A program made the position numbers and the translations under genes. This document shows positions 28,397 to 37,391 of a DNA stretch of 64,000 nucleotides, piece by piece. Location of the stretch: contig NZ_CP014145.1 of the NCBI RefSeq assembly GCF_001542775.1, positions 2,604,001-2,668,000 of the forward strand, in the 5' to 3' direction. This DNA comes from Microterricola viridarii. Lineage in GTDB: Bacteria; Actinomycetota; Actinomycetes; Actinomycetales; Microbacteriaceae. The stretch's first letter is position 1, and each line of letters begins with the position of its first letter. Under the pieces are notes generated by a model. That model ran no database searches. It worked only from the letters and a program-made list of their open reading frames with translations, and was not told the origin of the DNA.

Positions 28397-31327
28397 ATGT
28401 CTGCTGCCCTCTACGCACTTGGCCGATGGGCGTTCCGCATGCACCGACGGGTACTCGTGCTCTGGATCGTCGCGTTGGCCTTGCTGTTCGCCGGCGCCGG
28501 GCTGCTCGGCCAGGGCACCGACAACACCTACAGCATTCCCGGCACCGAGTCGCAAGACGCCCTCGACGCGCTCGCCCGCACGTTTCCGCAGGTGAGCGGG
28601 ACCTCCGCCCAGCTCATCGCTGTCGCCCCGGACGGCGGCGACGTCACAGATCCGGACTTCCAGGCCGCGGTCACGGATGCCGCGACGGCCATCGCGGCGA
28701 TCCCGCAGGTGTCGTCGGCGACCGTGCCCTACGGGTCGACGTCGAGCGCGAACATCAGCGCCGACCACTCGGCCGTCATCGTGCCGATCCAGCTGAGCGT
28801 GGCGACGACCGCCGTGCTGCCGACGACGTCTGCCGCGCTCCAGCAAGCGGGCGCCACACTTCAAACGGCCCTGCCGCCGGGTTCCGAGGTCGCCGTCGGC
28901 GGCCAACTCTTCGCGCAGAGCTCGACCGGAATCAGCATCACCGAGCTGGTCGGCATCGCCGTGGCCTTCGTCGTGCTGTTCCTCACCTTCGGCTCGCTCG
29001 TGGCGGCCGGGCTGCCGCTGATCACGGCACTTCTCGGTGTGGGCGCGTCCCTCGCCATCGTGTTCGCGGCCACCAGCGTGCTGACGATCACGTCGACGAC
29101 GCCGCTGCTGGCACTCATGCTGGGCTTGGCCGTCGGCATCGACTACGCGCTGTTCATCATCTCCCGGCACCAGGACCAGCTCCGGCACGGCATCGGGCCG
29201 GAGGAGTCCGCTGCCCGCGCCGTCGCCACCTCGGGCTCCGCCGTGGTGTTCGCGGCGATCACGGTGATCATCGCCCTTCTCGGGCTCGGTGTGGCCGGCA
29301 TCCCGTTCCTCAGCATCATGGGCGTCGCCGCGGCGCTGGCCGTCGCGATCGCCGTGCTGATATCGGTGACGCTGACCCCGGCACTGCTCGGCTTCGTCGG
29401 CTGGCGGGTCGTCGCCAAGCGGTTCCGGCCGCCGAGCCCCGGCGCCGCGACCAACGAGGCAGAGGGCGCCGGCGAGGGCGCGGACGAGGGTGCTGACGAT
29501 GCCGAGATTCTCGAGCCGTCGGCCGCACCGGGCGAGGAGTCGGAGGCAGACGACTCCACTGAGGCGGAGGGATCGAGTGAAGAGGGCGAGCCGGGGCAGG
29601 CGCCGCCGCCGGCTACCGAGGCCGGCAAGCCAGGACGGTTCTTCCCGGCCTGGGTGCGCACCGTCACCCACTGGCCGCTCGTCACCGTCATCGCCGTCGT
29701 GCTACTCCTCGGCCTCGCCGCCATCCCCGCCCTCAGCCTGCGCCTGGCATTGCCGGATGCCGGCTCGCTGGACGAGGGCACCCCGGGGCGGGTCACCTAC
29801 GACCTGATCGCCGAGCACTTCGGGCCCGGATTCAACGGCCCGCTGATCGTCACGGGCTCCGTCATCCAGAGCACGGACCCCGTCGGGCTGATGGACAATC
29901 TGGGCGCCGAGATCGCGGCCGTGCCCGGGGTGGCCTCCGTTCCACTGTCGACCCCCAACCAGGCGGGCGACACGGGCATCGTGCAGGTGATCCCCGACGG
30001 CTCCCCCGACTCGGAGCAGACGGAGCAGCTGGTGGCCACCCTGCGCGGGATGCACGACCACTTCCAGAAGGAGTACGGCGTATCGCTCTCGGTCACCGGG
30101 TACACCGCGGCGGGCATCGACATCTCGGCGCGCCTCGCCGACGCCCTGCTGCCGTTCGGCCTGCTCGTCATCGGCCTCTCTCTGGTGCTGCTGGCGATGG
30201 TGTTCCGCTCGATCGTCGTGCCCGTCACGGCCGCGCTCGGCTATGCGCTCTCCATCGGCGCCGCGTTCGGGCTCACCGCCCTTGTCTTCATCGACGGCTT
30301 CCTCGCCGCACCGTTGAACGTGGCCGGGCTGGGGTCGGTTATCAGCTTCATGCCGATCATCCTGATGGGCGTCTTGTTCGGCCTGGCCATGGACTACGAG
30401 GTGTTCCTGGTCAGCCGGATGCGCGAGGACTACGTGCACGGCCACGACCCGGATAAGGCCGTGCACGACGGCTTCGTGGTCTCGGCCCGCGTCGTCACGG
30501 CCGCCGCGATCATCATGTTCGCGGTGTTCGCCGCCTTCGTGCCAGAGGGCGAGGCAAACATCCAGCCGATCGCCTTCGGGCTCGCGGTCGGCGTGGCGAT
30601 CGACGCCTTCGTGGTGCGGATGACGCTCATCCCGGCCGTGCTCGTGCTGTTCGGGCACGGGGCGTGGTGGTTCCCGGCATGGCTGGACCGTGCCCTGCCC
30701 CGCTTCGACGTCGAGGGCGAGGGGCTCGCCGCCGAGTTCGCCCTCGCCGAGTGGCCGGAGCCCGGCTCCCGGCTGGCCGTCGCGGCGGAGGGGGTGCGCA
30801 CCGCTGAGACGCCGGGCGCGGATGCCGCGGCGCCCGACGCCGGGTTCGACGCGCTGCTCGCCGAGGGGCAGGCGCTGATCGTTGAGGACGGGTCGCCGGC
30901 GGAGCGGAGCGCCCTGCTGCTGGCGCTCGGTGGGCGGGCCCCGGTGCTCGCCGGGCGGTTGAAGGTCTGCGGGTTCGTCCAGCCCACCCGGGCGGCCGCC
31001 GCACGCGCCCGCACGGCTTACGTGCGACTGGAGGGTTCCGCCACCGCCGTTGGCGACATCCGCGACGCCCTCCACGGCCGGCCGGCGATCCTGATGATCG
31101 ACGTGGCCGACACCGTGCTCGCCCCAGAGACGCTGGAGCGCATCCGCCGGCTGCTCACGGAGTTCCTGCGGGCGGCCGCGCGGCGGGACCTCACCCCGCC
31201 GAGCTTCGTGCTGGCCCAGGGCGCGGGCACGCCGGGCGCGCTGCTCCTGCCGGAGGGGGTCGCGCTGGTCAGCGTCTCGCTGGGCGTCCCGCACTCGCCG
31301 ACCCCGGAATCCGAGTTGGTGCATTGA
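28397..31327 (+). CDS. MMPL/RND transporter with acidic linker and extra C-terminal domain
   Basis: 976 aa. Two MMPL halves each end with the proton-relay pattern (GIDYALFIISR in the first, AMDYEVFLVSR in the second). Between them, residues about 345-410 are a disordered acidic linker rich in Glu, Asp and Gly. After the last helix, residues about 770-976 form a soluble domain that recalls an ABC ATPase without a working P-loop (see findings). ATG 28397 is used; the frame is open upstream without a start signal. It is followed after one base by a YhgE/Pip protein, so both act together, probably exporting lipid or cell-envelope material. Confidence 0.9.
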   Translation: MSAALYALGRWAFRMHRRVLVLWIVALALLFAGAGLLGQGTDNTYSIPGTESQDALDALARTFPQVSGTSAQLIAVAPDGGDVTDPDFQAAVTDAATAIAAIPQVSSATVPYGSTSSANISADHSAVIVPIQLSVATTAVLPTTSAALQQAGATLQTALPPGSEVAVGGQLFAQSSTGISITELVGIAVAFVVLFLTFGSLVAAGLPLITALLGVGASLAIVFAATSVLTITSTTPLLALMLGLAVGIDYALFIISRHQDQLRHGIGPEESAARAVATSGSAVVFAAITVIIALLGLGVAGIPFLSIMGVAAALAVAIAVLISVTLTPALLGFVGWRVVAKRFRPPSPGAATNEAEGAGEGADEGADDAEILEPSAAPGEESEADDSTEAEGSSEEGEPGQAPPPATEAGKPGRFFPAWVRTVTHWPLVTVIAVVLLLGLAAIPALSLRLALPDAGSLDEGTPGRVTYDLIAEHFGPGFNGPLIVTGSVIQSTDPVGLMDNLGAEIAAVPGVASVPLSTPNQAGDTGIVQVIPDGSPDSEQTEQLVATLRGMHDHFQKEYGVSLSVTGYTAAGIDISARLADALLPFGLLVIGLSLVLLAMVFRSIVVPVTAALGYALSIGAAFGLTALVFIDGFLAAPLNVAGLGSVISFMPIILMGVLFGLAMDYEVFLVSRMREDYVHGHDPDKAVHDGFVVSARVVTAAAIIMFAVFAAFVPEGEANIQPIAFGLAVGVAIDAFVVRMTLIPAVLVLFGHGAWWFPAWLDRALPRFDVEGEGLAAEFALAEWPEPGSRLAVAAEGVRTAETPGADAAAPDAGFDALLAEGQALIVEDGSPAERSALLLALGGRAPVLAGRLKVCGFVQPTRAAAARARTAYVRLEGSATAVGDIRDALHGRPAILMIDVADTVLAPETLERIRRLLTEFLRAAARRDLTPPSFVLAQGAGTPGALLLPEGVALVSVSLGVPHSPTPESELVH

Positions 31328-31328
31328 C

Positions 31329-33341
31329 ATGACCGCCCCTTCTACTGCCACTGCCGCCCCCACACCGGGCTTCTCGGCCACCTCCGGATCGGAGCACCTC
31401 GGCCGGTTCGCCCTGCTCGGCCTGCTGCTCGTGCCGCTGCTCATCGGCGGGCTGCTGACCTGGGCGTTGAGCGCGCCGACGACGCACCTGGACAGGGTGA
31501 CGGCGGCCATCGTCAACAACGACCAACCGGTCACCGTGAACGGTAAGACGGTGCCGCTCGGCCGACAGTTCTCGGCCGGTCTCATCGCCGGCGGCCAAGC
31601 CACCACCAGCTCGGCGGCGGGCGCGGATCCGAGCACTGTTGCGGGCACGGATTCGAGCACGGATTCGGGCACGACGCAGAACTTCACCTGGGTGCTCACC
31701 AACGGAGACGAGGCGGCGGCCGGCCTGCAATCCGGCCGCTACGCGGCCGTCGTCACCGTTCCAGCCACGTTCTCCGCCTCGGCCGTGTCACTCGGGGGGC
31801 CCGCCGCGGATATCGCGCAGGCCACCCTCCAGGTGCAGACCACGCCGGCGACGGCGTCCCTCGACCCCTCAATCACGCGCGTCATCACCCGCACCGCGGC
31901 GGCATCGCTCAACCAGCAGCTCATCGCCCAGTACCTCGACAACGTGTACGCGGGGTTCAACACCATCAACCAGCAGATCGGGCAGGCCTCCACCGGCGCC
32001 GACAGCCTCGCCGCCGGGGCAGACACGCTCTCGAGCGGCGCCCAGTCGCTGGCGAGCGGCGCCGCACAGCTGAGCTCCGGGGCGGCCTCTCTCGACGCGG
32101 GTGCGGCTGCGCTCGCGAACGGCCTGGGCGAGCTGGACTCGGCTGCGCAGCCACTGCCGGGGCAGACGGAGCAGTTGGCGGCCGGCGCCGGGGCGGTGGC
32201 CTCGGCCACCGACGGCCTGAACACGGCGCTGACGGATGCGACGAACCAGTTCGCGGCCGTCGTGGCCGAGCTCTGTCAGACGCGGGGCCGGGCCTGTGAC
32301 CGGGCGACGGCCGCGCTCTCCCGCCTGCAGGGCGCCGCGCAGGCCGCGGGGCAGCTGGCCGGCGGTGCAGATCAGGTGGCATCCGGCAACGCCCAGCTGG
32401 CCGCCGGCATGGGCGCGCTCGTGGACGGCATCGACTCATCGGCGAGCGGCGCCGCCCAGCTGGCCGCGGGCGCTGAGCAGCTGAGCGGCGGGGCCGCGTC
32501 ACTCGCCGACGGGGCGAGCAGCCTGGCGGCGGGAGCGGCGCAGACGGATTCCGGGGCGGCGCAGCTCGCGAGCGGCCTGCAGCAGGCGGTCGCCCAGATC
32601 CCGACATACTCCGACAGCGACATCCAAACGCTCTCCACCGTGGTGTCTGACCCGGTGCTGATCGTGCAGGATGCCGTGCCCACCGGGTTCCAGTCAGTGC
32701 CGTTGTTCGCGGTGGTCGCGCTCTGGCTCGGCGGGCTCGTGTTGGCGCTCGCCCGCCGGGCGGTGCCGACCCGCCGGCTGTTCAGCGCCGTTCCCACGCT
32801 GCGCATCACGCTGCGCTCGACCGGACGGTCGGCGGCGTTCGGCGCCGCCCAAGGGCTCGTGGTCGGGGCGGTCGTGCTGACGGCGGTGGCCGTCGGGCCG
32901 TTGCAGTGGATCAGTTTCGCCGCCGCCTGCGTGTTCATCGGCGCCGTCTTCGCGGTGGTCAACCAGGGCCTCGCCGCTGCGTTCGGTGCGGTCGGCCGGC
33001 TGCTGGCGATTGTGGTCGCGGTGACGGCGCTGGCGGCCGGGCTGAGTTCCACCGTGCCCCCGGTGCTGGAGAACCTCGCCGCCGCGCTGCCGACGGCTCC
33101 GGCGCTCGGGCTGCTGCTGGCCAGCCTCACCGGCGACGCCGGAACGGCGTGGGCCGGCCTCGCCCTGCTGGCGCTCTGGGCGCTGCTGGGGGTCGGCCTG
33201 GTCTACGCCGGGGTTGCCGTGCGGCGGCGCGCGGCCGGTCGCCGTGGCGCGCCGGCCGACCCGGTCAAGGCCGCCGAACCCGTCCAGGCGGCAGAACCTG
33301 CCGAACCTGCTGAGGTGCCGGCCGGGGAGGACAGCGCCTAG
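31329..33341 (+). CDS. YhgE/Pip-type membrane protein
   Basis: 670 aa. One N-terminal helix (about residues 27-47), a large extracytoplasmic region, then five or six C-terminal helices (about 455-640). Residues about 220-420 contain many degenerate seven-residue repeats of the type GAxxLxx, giving a long helical coiled-coil-like rod, as in YhgE/Pip and the type VII accessory EsaA. A single Cys pair lies in LCQTRGRAC. It starts one base after the MMPL stop. Its stop codon overlaps the stop of the convergent VOC gene (CTAG). Confidence 0.88.
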   Translation: MTAPSTATAAPTPGFSATSGSEHLGRFALLGLLLVPLLIGGLLTWALSAPTTHLDRVTAAIVNNDQPVTVNGKTVPLGRQFSAGLIAGGQATTSSAAGADPSTVAGTDSSTDSGTTQNFTWVLTNGDEAAAGLQSGRYAAVVTVPATFSASAVSLGGPAADIAQATLQVQTTPATASLDPSITRVITRTAAASLNQQLIAQYLDNVYAGFNTINQQIGQASTGADSLAAGADTLSSGAQSLASGAAQLSSGAASLDAGAAALANGLGELDSAAQPLPGQTEQLAAGAGAVASATDGLNTALTDATNQFAAVVAELCQTRGRACDRATAALSRLQGAAQAAGQLAGGADQVASGNAQLAAGMGALVDGIDSSASGAAQLAAGAEQLSGGAASLADGASSLAAGAAQTDSGAAQLASGLQQAVAQIPTYSDSDIQTLSTVVSDPVLIVQDAVPTGFQSVPLFAVVALWLGGLVLALARRAVPTRRLFSAVPTLRITLRSTGRSAAFGAAQGLVVGAVVLTAVAVGPLQWISFAAACVFIGAVFAVVNQGLAAAFGAVGRLLAIVVAVTALAAGLSSTVPPVLENLAAALPTAPALGLLLASLTGDAGTAWAGLALLALWALLGVGLVYAGVAVRRRAAGRRGAPADPVKAAEPVQAAEPAEPAEVPAGEDSA

Positions 33342-33778
33342 CTGGGCGACATCGGCATCATGACGTTCGTGCCGTCGGAGAGCTCCGGTGAGATCATGCC
33401 GAACACGTTGTTGTCTGGATCGAGCAAGTAGCCCAGCCGGCCGATCCCCTGCATGTCATCCAGCGGCAACGCCTCGGTCGCGCCCAGCTCGAGCCCTCTG
33501 GCGAACAGCGCGTCGATGCCCTCGACGCCGATCACAATATTGCAGCCGTTCACCTCGGCGCCGACCGGGGGCTTCGGCCCCATTCGCTTGACCAGACCGC
33601 CGTTGATGCCCAGTCCGGGGGTTGTGCCCTGGGCCACCGCTCCCTCGCCGGTGTCGATCGACCAGTAGTCGATCTCGCCGAATTTGGCGAACTTCCAGCC
33701 GAACAGCTTCGAGTAGAAATCGATGAGCCGCTCCGGCTCTGACGCGTGGATCTCAAAATGCACGACGAGGTTCGCCAT
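33338..33778 (-). CDS. VOC/glyoxalase family protein
   Basis: 146 aa of two beta-alpha-beta-beta-beta modules (VVHFEIHASEPERLIDFYSKLFGWKF; LGYLLDPDNNVFGMISPE). Metal ligands in this family come from the His in HFEIHA and the Glu near the end. The substrate is unknown. It is convergent with the YhgE gene, sharing the CTAG stop overlap at 33338-33341. Confidence 0.88.
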   Translation of the reverse strand: MANLVVHFEIHASEPERLIDFYSKLFGWKFAKFGEIDYWSIDTGEGAVAQGTTPGLGINGGLVKRMGPKPPVGAEVNGCNIVIGVEGIDALFARGLELGATEALPLDDMQGIGRLGYLLDPDNNVFGMISPELSDGTNVMMPMSPS

Positions 33779-33857
33779 GGTTCCTCCTAGCTCGGTGGCG
33801 TCATGCTACGCCGAGCCCGGTGCCCCCGCCAGCGCTCGCAGTCGGCCGGCATCCGCC

Positions 33858-34145
33858 CTAGTAGTGCGTGATCTCGCGCGGGTGCTTGCCGTCGAATTCG
33901 TTGATCAGCAGGCGCGAAATGCCGAGCCAGTCGGAGCCGAAGTGCGTGTAGTCCTCGTGCCCGACCAGGTAGCCGTTGAAGACGGGGTCATCGTCGGAAC
34001 CGTGCTTGGTGAGCATCGCGACCGAGCCGTAGACCGTGCCGGCCTCGTCGGTGATCTGCCAATGCTGCGGGTCGACCTTCTCGAGGGTGAATTCCCTGCC
34101 CTTGTGCTCGAGTTTCTCGCGCTTGCCCGGTTTGCTGTTCGACAT
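33858..34145 (-). CDS. Conserved hypothetical protein
   Basis: 95 aa, soluble and charged. GREFTLEKVDPQHWQITDEAGTVYG and GYLVGHEDYTHFGSDW suggest a small beta-rich fold. ATG 34145 starts MSNSKPGKREKLEHK. I do not recognise the family. Upstream lies a 13-bp direct duplication (34158-34183). Confidence 0.7.
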   Translation of the reverse strand: MSNSKPGKREKLEHKGREFTLEKVDPQHWQITDEAGTVYGSVAMLTKHGSDDDPVFNGYLVGHEDYTHFGSDWLGISRLLINEFDGKHPREITHY

Positions 34146-34157
34146 GGCCCGCCCCTT

Positions 34158-34183
34158 TGCTGACTCGGTGTGCTGACTCGGTG
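34158..34183. repeat. 13-bp direct duplication
   Basis: TGCTGACTCGGTG occurs twice in direct tandem, just upstream of the minus-strand gene starting at 34145. Probably a slippage product. Confidence 0.75.
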
Positions 34184-34245
34184 TGGTTCGTCACCCCAGA
34201 ATCCTCCCGCTGCCCGCCTCGCGCAATCCCCCACCTGACTCATCC

Positions 34246-34297
34246 TCAGTGTTCACCGTCCGTGTTCATCGTCAGTGTTCATAGTCAGTGTTCGGGG
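34246..34297. repeat. 13-bp tandem repeat, four imperfect copies
   Basis: Units 34246-34258, 34259-34271, 34272-34284 and 34285-34297 follow TCAGTGTTCAYNG. The last unit contains the final codons and stop of the gene at 34285-34773, so the array is a duplication of its 3' end. Confidence 0.8.
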
Positions 34298-34773
34298 GCG
34301 GGTGCACCGTTCGACTCTGCCCGTGGGGTGAGCCGGATGACAGGAATCACGCGATCGGTGGTCCTCTCGTACTTGGAGTAGCCGTGGGCCTGGGCGGTGA
34401 TCTCCTTCCACGCTGCCTCCCGCTCCGCGCCGTGGAGCTGCTCGGCGGTCATGTCGATCCGTTGCCCGGCGTATTCGATGCGGGCCCGGTCGGGGTGCGC
34501 GGCCAGGTTGAAATACCAGGACGGGTTTCGTGCGGCGCCCGAGGCCGACGCCACGATGATCGTGCTGCCGTCCCGACCGGGAAAGCGCCGCACCGGAGTG
34601 GACCGCTCGGCCCCGGTCTTACTGCCGACGGTCACCAGCACCACGACCTTCGCGTGCTCTGGATCGCCCTTCCGGCGGATGCGCTTGACCTGACTCGTGT
34701 TGCCCCAGTGCTCGATGCGGCTGTGCCCGGGCTGGCGCGCTCCCCTGGTGCCGTTTGGAGTATCGAATGACAT
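34285..34773 (-). CDS. Deazaflavin (F420)-dependent nitroreductase-like protein, Ddn family
   Basis: 162 aa split-barrel. VVLVTVGSKTGAERSTPVRRF and the hallmark RNPSWYFNLAAHPD, plus WKEITAQAHGYSKYERTTDRVIPVIRL near the end, are typical of Ddn-family F420H2-dependent quinone reductases. ATG 34773 follows GAGAGGAAC. Its last codons are duplicated in a 13-bp tandem array downstream. Likely role: reduction of quinones or nitro compounds with F420H2. Confidence 0.9.
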   Translation of the reverse strand: MSFDTPNGTRGARQPGHSRIEHWGNTSQVKRIRRKGDPEHAKVVVLVTVGSKTGAERSTPVRRFPGRDGSTIIVASASGAARNPSWYFNLAAHPDRARIEYAGQRIDMTAEQLHGAEREAAWKEITAQAHGYSKYERTTDRVIPVIRLTPRAESNGAPAPEH

Positions 34774-34936
34774 CACCCCGTTCCTCTCAGGCTCGTCTAC
34801 TCCCCAGACTCCTCCCGCCCCACCCTGAACACAATCCCTCGCGCACTCCCTCTCACGCAGTTCCCGGCGGCAGGTCCCCGCGGTTGCCGCGGGCGCAGGG
34901 CGGTGCCACGCTGGAAGTGGTGGAAGGAGACCGGGC

Positions 34937-35575
34937 ATGGACGCGGGCATGAGCGCACCCATCACGGATGACGACCTCGACGACCTCGAGCGCGACTTCG
35001 TGTCGCGGCTGCGCGGCCGGGTGCTCGAGATCGGGGCGGGCTCGGGTGAGAACTTCGGCGCACTGCACCCGGAGGTCGCCTGGACGGGACTCGAACCCGA
35101 CACCGCGCGCCGGGCGGAGCTCGCCACCCGCGCCCGCGAGTGGGGGCACGCGGCGCAGCCGCTGGATGCGCGCTGCGAGGCGATCCCGCTGCCCGACGGC
35201 TCGCTCGACGCCGTTTTCGGCAGCTACGTTCTCTGCTCGGTGGACGACCCGGCGGCGGCGCTCGCCGAGGTGCAGCGCGTGCTGGCCCCCGGCGGTCGGG
35301 TCGTGTTCATCGACCACGTGGCCGCCCCGCCCGGCACCCTGAAGCGTGCAGTGCAGCGCATCGCCACCCCGATCTCCGCCCGCTTCTGCCACGGCTGCCA
35401 CTGGGACCGCGACACCGCGCAACTGCTCGCCGCCGCCGGGTTCGTCGCCGATGACAGCCGCCGCGTGCGCGTGCGCTCTGCGCCGTTCGGCCCGGTTCCC
35501 GTCGTGCTCTTCGACGGGCACGCCCCTCTCGGCCCGCCCGAGTCGGCCGCACCGACCGCGGAACCGCTGCCGTGA
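34937..35575 (+). CDS. Class I SAM-dependent methyltransferase
   Basis: 212 aa. Motif I VLEIGAGSGENF (about residues 30-41), acidic residue in TGLEPD, motif IV VFGSYVLCSVDD, and RVLAPGGRVVFIDHVA. The layout resembles METTL7-like phospholipid or thiol methyltransferases. AAGGAG lies 8 nt before ATG 34937. Its stop overlaps the GTG start of the GNAT gene (GTGA), so they are coupled. Confidence 0.88.
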   Translation: MDAGMSAPITDDDLDDLERDFVSRLRGRVLEIGAGSGENFGALHPEVAWTGLEPDTARRAELATRAREWGHAAQPLDARCEAIPLPDGSLDAVFGSYVLCSVDDPAAALAEVQRVLAPGGRVVFIDHVAAPPGTLKRAVQRIATPISARFCHGCHWDRDTAQLLAAAGFVADDSRRVRVRSAPFGPVPVVLFDGHAPLGPPESAAPTAEPLP

Positions 35576-36141
35576 TCGAGGTGCGGCCGGCATCCGTCTT
35601 CGACGACGTCGCGGCCGTGCTCGGGCCGAAACGGGCCGACGCGACCGTCTGCTGGTGCTTGAGCTACCGCATCCCGTCGAAGGAGAATCTGTCGCTGCGG
35701 GGGCCGGAACGCGGGGAGCGCGTGCGCGAGCTGTGCCGCGAGGACCTGCCGCCCGGCGTGCTCGCCTACGACGGCGACGAGGTGGTCGGCTGGGCCGCCG
35801 TGCACCCGCGGGCCGACACCGGCTTCGCCCGCAACCGCAAGATTCCACACATCGACGATCTGGCCGTGTGGTCGGTGTGGTGCATCCGGGTGCGGCCGGG
35901 GCACCGCGGCGCAGGCCTCTCGCACGCGCTGCTCGCGGGCGCCGTCGACTTCGCGCGGGCCAACGGGGCGCCGGCCGTCGAGGGCTACCCGGTCGACAAC
36001 CGAGGAGAGAAGGTCGACCTGACCATGGCCTACGTCGGCACGCGGGCGCTGTTCGAGCGGGCCGGCTTCGTGAGGGCCGCCGACACCGACTCGGTTCTCA
36101 ACGGCTTCCCGCGCGTGCTGATGCGGCTCGACCTGCGCTGA
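35572..36141 (+). CDS. GNAT-family N-acetyltransferase
   Basis: 189 aa. Motif A is IRVRPGHRGAGLSHALLAGAVDFA, and the later VGTRALFERAGFVRAADTDS gives the closing strands. Begins at GTG 35572 inside the methyltransferase stop. The early CWCLSYRIP cysteine pair is shared with a subgroup of actinobacterial GNAT proteins. Acceptor substrate unknown. Confidence 0.87.
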   Translation: MIEVRPASVFDDVAAVLGPKRADATVCWCLSYRIPSKENLSLRGPERGERVRELCREDLPPGVLAYDGDEVVGWAAVHPRADTGFARNRKIPHIDDLAVWSVWCIRVRPGHRGAGLSHALLAGAVDFARANGAPAVEGYPVDNRGEKVDLTMAYVGTRALFERAGFVRAADTDSVLNGFPRVLMRLDLR

Positions 36142-36185
36142 CCCCGTCCGTTGGCTCGAGGCAGCGCCAGCGACCGAAGCCAACG

Positions 36186-36219
36186 AAGAGGGGCGGATGC
36201 CACGGCATCCGCCCCTCTT
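36186..36219. terminator. Bidirectional terminator, perfect 15-bp stem
   Basis: AAGAGGGGCGGATGC (36186-36200), loop CACG, then GCATCCGCCCCTCTT (36205-36219). It sits between the convergent GNAT and SDR genes, with A and T flanks on both sides. The stem contains the recurrent GGATGCC heptamer. Confidence 0.92.
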
Positions 36220-36237
36220 TCTGTCTTGCGCTGGGTG

Positions 36238-37251
36238 TTACTGCACCGACCAGCCGCCGTCTGAGGGCAACGTGACGCCGTTGATGTTCACGCCGTCGTC
36301 GCTGAGCAGGAAGGTGATCGACGCGGCCAGCTGCTCGGCCGTCGCGATCGTGGGGATCGCCGACTGGAACGGCTGCAGGCGTGCCTGGCCGGCCTCGGAG
36401 ACGTGCGGGGGGAACGGAATGCCGGTGGCGACGCCGCCCGGGGCGACGGCGTTCACGCGGATGCCGGCCGGGCCGTACATGAAGGCGGCGCTGCGGGTCA
36501 GGCCGACGACGCCGTGCTTGGACGCCGTGTACGCGTTGCCGGAGGCGTTGCCGCGCAGGCCAGCCTCGCTGGCGACGTTGACGACCGAGCCGGAGCCGGC
36601 CGCGAGCATCGCGGGCAGCACGGCGCGGGTGAGCTTGAACGCACCGGTGAGGTTGACGCCGATGACGCGGTCCCACATCTGGTCGCTGGTCTCGTGCAGC
36701 GGGGAGAAGTCGTCGTTGATGCCGGCCACGTTGGCGAGGCCGTCGATCCGCTCGCCGGCGGCGGCCACGATCTCGTCGATGGACTCCTGCTTGGTGATGT
36801 CACCGGCGACGGTGACGATCTCGGCGCCGGGCACCGAGGCGGCGAACTCGGCGAGCTTCTCGGCCGAGATGTCGACGGCGACGACGCGGCCGCCCTCGCG
36901 CGCGATGCGGGAGGCGGTGGCGCGGCCGATGCCGGAGGCGGCGCCGGTGACGATCACGGTCTTGCCGGAGAAGCGGCCGCCGGTGATCTTCTCCTGCCAG
37001 CCGCTCACCTCGCTCTCAGGGATCACGCCGCCGTTGACGGCCTTGACCAGGTCGTCGACGACGGACTGCGGCATCTGGCCCTGGCTCAGGGTGACGAGCT
37101 GCTGCAGCGGCAGGCCGAGCACGGGGGCGAGCGATTCCTCGGTCGCGCCGGATGCCGCGAGCAACCCCTTCACGGCAGGGCCGCCCTCGGGGTGCGCGAG
37201 CCATTCGCCGATCGTGCTGTTACCGGTGAGGGGCTTGGAGTCCGTTGCCAT
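36238..37251 (-). CDS. Short-chain dehydrogenase with N-terminal helical extension
   Basis: 337 aa. The SDR core (about residues 94-337) has the nucleotide motif TGAASGIG, NVAGIND, and catalytic Ser plus YTASK. The first 90 residues are extra: helical, beginning SKPLTGNSTIGEWLAHPEGGPAVKGLLAASG. They look like a small protein-protein or substrate-gating module rather than part of the Rossmann fold. It is divergent from a TetR regulator with two adjacent operators between, so expression is probably inducible. Substrate unknown. Confidence 0.88.
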   Translation of the reverse strand: MATDSKPLTGNSTIGEWLAHPEGGPAVKGLLAASGATEESLAPVLGLPLQQLVTLSQGQMPQSVVDDLVKAVNGGVIPESEVSGWQEKITGGRFSGKTVIVTGAASGIGRATASRIAREGGRVVAVDISAEKLAEFAASVPGAEIVTVAGDITKQESIDEIVAAAGERIDGLANVAGINDDFSPLHETSDQMWDRVIGVNLTGAFKLTRAVLPAMLAAGSGSVVNVASEAGLRGNASGNAYTASKHGVVGLTRSAAFMYGPAGIRVNAVAPGGVATGIPFPPHVSEAGQARLQPFQSAIPTIATAEQLAASITFLLSDDGVNINGVTLPSDGGWSVQ

Positions 37252-37316
37252 GTGCGCGTCCTTTCGTCTCGCTCCGATCGGAGTGATCGCAGCGCAGCTT
37301 CACACTCCGACACTAT

Positions 37317-37348
37317 CCGACTTGTGTCGGAAAACCGACAAGTGTCGG
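37317..37348. promoter_or_regulatory. Two adjacent TetR operators
   Basis: CCGACTTGTGTCGG (37317-37330) and CCGACAAGTGTCGG (37335-37348) share half-sites CCGACA/TGTCGG and are separated by AAAA. A further CCGACACT lies at 37307. They sit in the divergent SDR/TetR promoter region. Confidence 0.75.
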
Positions 37349-37391
37349 TGAATTGACGGTAACGACGTCCAAAGCCTGCAACACTGGGGCG

